Origin: Geodermatophilus ruber
GTDB taxonomy: Bacteria > Actinomycetota > Actinomycetes > Mycobacteriales > Geodermatophilaceae
NCBI RefSeq assembly: GCF_900114385.1
Contig: NZ_FOSW01000007.1
Location: forward strand, 195,948-259,947
Reading direction: 5' to 3'
DNA: 64,000 nucleotides
Under the pieces are notes generated by a model that had not been told where the DNA came from, did not search any database, and saw only the letters and a list, made by a program, of their open reading frames with translations. The translations under genes were made by a program, and so were the position numbers. This document shows positions 62,860 to 64,000 of this stretch, piece by piece (the stretch's first letter is position 1; each line of letters opens with the position of its first letter).

Positions 62860-63663
62860 GTGGGCGACCTCATCCCGCTCTTCCCGCTGGGGACCCCGCT
62901 GTTCCCCGGGGTGGTGCTGCCGCTGCAGATCTTCGAGCCGCGCTACCGGCGGCTCGTGCGCGACCTGCTCGCGCAACCCGACGAGAACACCCGGCGCTTC
63001 GGTGTGGTGGCCATCCGGCAGGGCTGGGAGGTCGAGCAGGTGGCGCCGGCCGCGGCGCTCTACGACGTGGGCTGCACCGCCCACGTCCGGACCGTGCGGC
63101 CGCAGCCCGACGGCGGCTTCCGCATCACCACCGTGGGCGGGGAGCGCTTCCGGCTGCTCGACGTCCACGTCACCCAGGACCCGCCCTACCTGAGGGCCGA
63201 GGTCGAGTGGCTGGCCGAGGAGGAGGCGGCGGAGGAAGCCGCCGGCGACCACGAGGTGCTGGCCGCCCCGCACGACGGCGGCGTCCACGACAAGGACCTG
63301 GACGCGCTGGTCTCCGACGTGGCCCGCAGCTCGCTGGAGGTGCTGGTCCGCGGCGTCCGCGAGCTGTTCACCCGCTACGTCGGCGCGGTGGCCGGGCTGG
63401 GCGTGGGGGCACCCGACGACGAGGCGGTGGAGACCGCGCTGCTGGGCGCGGTGGCCGAGGACCCGCGGGCGCTGTCCTACCTGGTGGCCTCCGCGGCGCT
63501 GCTCACCACCGAGGACCGGCAGGCGCTGCTGGCCGAGTCGGCCACCCGCCGGCGGCTGGTGACCGAGGCACGGTTGCTGCGCCGGGAGCTGTCCCTGGTG
63601 GAGACCATCGGCGCGGTGCCCGCGCCGCTGCAGCGCTTCGCCGTCCCGCGCAGCGCCAACTAG
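62860..63663 (+). CDS. LON peptidase substrate-binding domain protein
   Basis: This 267-aa protein has the LON N-terminal fold: [36 protein letters not shown], a central [14 protein letters not shown] and a helical C-terminal half. It has no protease domain, so it is a stand-alone member of unknown role, common beside hisD in Actinobacteria. It ends PRSAN followed by TAG; the IS-like transposase gene ends only 20 bp further, so the last residues could have been altered by insertion. Confidence 0.9.
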   Translation: MGDLIPLFPLGTPLFPGVVLPLQIFEPRYRRLVRDLLAQPDENTRRFGVVAIRQGWEVEQVAPAAALYDVGCTAHVRTVRPQPDGGFRITTVGGERFRLLDVHVTQDPPYLRAEVEWLAEEEAAEEAAGDHEVLAAPHDGGVHDKDLDALVSDVARSSLEVLVRGVRELFTRYVGAVAGLGVGAPDDEAVETALLGAVAEDPRALSYLVASAALLTTEDRQALLAESATRRRLVTEARLLRRELSLVETIGAVPAPLQRFAVPRSAN

Positions 63664-63683
63664 ACGAGTAAGTCCGAACTCGA

Positions 63684-64000
63684 TCAGTGGTCGTAGGCGA
63701 TCAGGGATCGGGTGATCGGCTGGCCGGTGGCGCGGTTGTGCCAGATCGCGGCGGTCAAGGCCAGGATCCGTTGAGCGACGCGGGTAGCCACGCCGGTGAG
63801 CGTGCGTGCGCCGTGCAGTTCCAGGTCCAGCTGGCCTTTGAGGGTGTCGTAGACGGACTCGATGAGCTGCCGGATCGGCGCCAGCAGGCCCTGGCCGGGC
63901 CGGGGTGCGCGGTGGCGCAGGGACGGGCGCAGCAGATCGGCGCCGCGCCGGTGCAGGTAGTCGTCGAGTTCGGCGGAGATGTAGCCCTTGTCGGCGATGA
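63684..64000 (-). mobile_element. IS982-type transposase, C-terminal part (runs off the window)
   Basis: The visible 104 residues include [35 protein letters not shown] and [17 protein letters not shown], ending SLIAYDH, the C-terminus seen in actinobacterial IS982-like transposases. [12 protein letters not shown] holds the catalytic Glu of the DDE triad; the two Asp residues would lie beyond the window. It is oriented toward the LON-domain gene. The short inverted CGAGT...ACTCG at 63665-63682 may be part of the element's terminal repeat. Confidence 0.8.

Overview
The window is high-GC, gene-dense actinobacterial DNA. Short ATGA/GTGA overlaps between genes, GTG starts, leaderless promoters (a TANNNT box 6-7 nt before the start codon), a PdtaR-type regulator, a PriA-type dual-substrate isomerase and mycofactocin-type alcohol dehydrogenases all point to Actinomycetes. 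Gene order and protein style suggest a relative of Geodermatophilus, Blastococcus or Modestobacter; that genus-level guess is inference.

Core metabolism, 1-28.9 kb. The left edge holds the start of a branched-chain amino acid type binding lipoprotein whose segments are in permuted order. Then come pdtaR, an unusual 74-nt tRNA(CAA) followed by a second copy of its 3' half, a group II PLP decarboxylase, tesB, pyk, gltD and gltB. A Trp/His supercluster follows, read on the minus strand: priA, ridA-like and hisF; a heterodimeric ABC exporter with small membrane proteins and an FAD dehydrogenase; hisI, trpE, a Trp-associated membrane protein, trpC, trpB, trpA and lgt.

Accessory island, about 29-58.8 kb. 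The remaining his genes (hisD, hisC, hisB, a 58-aa membrane protein, hisH) lie at 58.9-62.7 kb, so about 30 kb of catabolic DNA separates hisH from priA, which are usually neighbours. The island contains two copies of an uncharacterised cassette: a UGSC-family CGSC protein plus a roughly 360-aa partner. One copy is followed by two SDR genes. The other is embedded in a long operon of an oligopeptide-type ABC importer, a 76-aa CxxC protein and another SDR. Also present are two IclR regulators, two NDMA-dependent (mycofactocin-associated) alcohol dehydrogenases with an aldehyde dehydrogenase, a two-subunit CoA transferase, an amidohydrolase, a zinc dehydrogenase, an FMN alpha-hydroxyacid oxidase, a second solute-binding protein and a nitroreductase. 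A shared operator-like motif (TTCC-N7-GGAA and weaker variants) lies in four of the intergenic regions, suggesting one IclR-controlled regulon that imports an unknown compound and takes it alcohol to aldehyde to acid to CoA ester.

A DUF559 nuclease-like gene in the island is bracketed by two large perfect palindromes sharing an 18-bp core. At the right edge a LON-substrate-binding-domain gene ends 20 bp before the 3' end of an IS982-type transposase that runs off the window.
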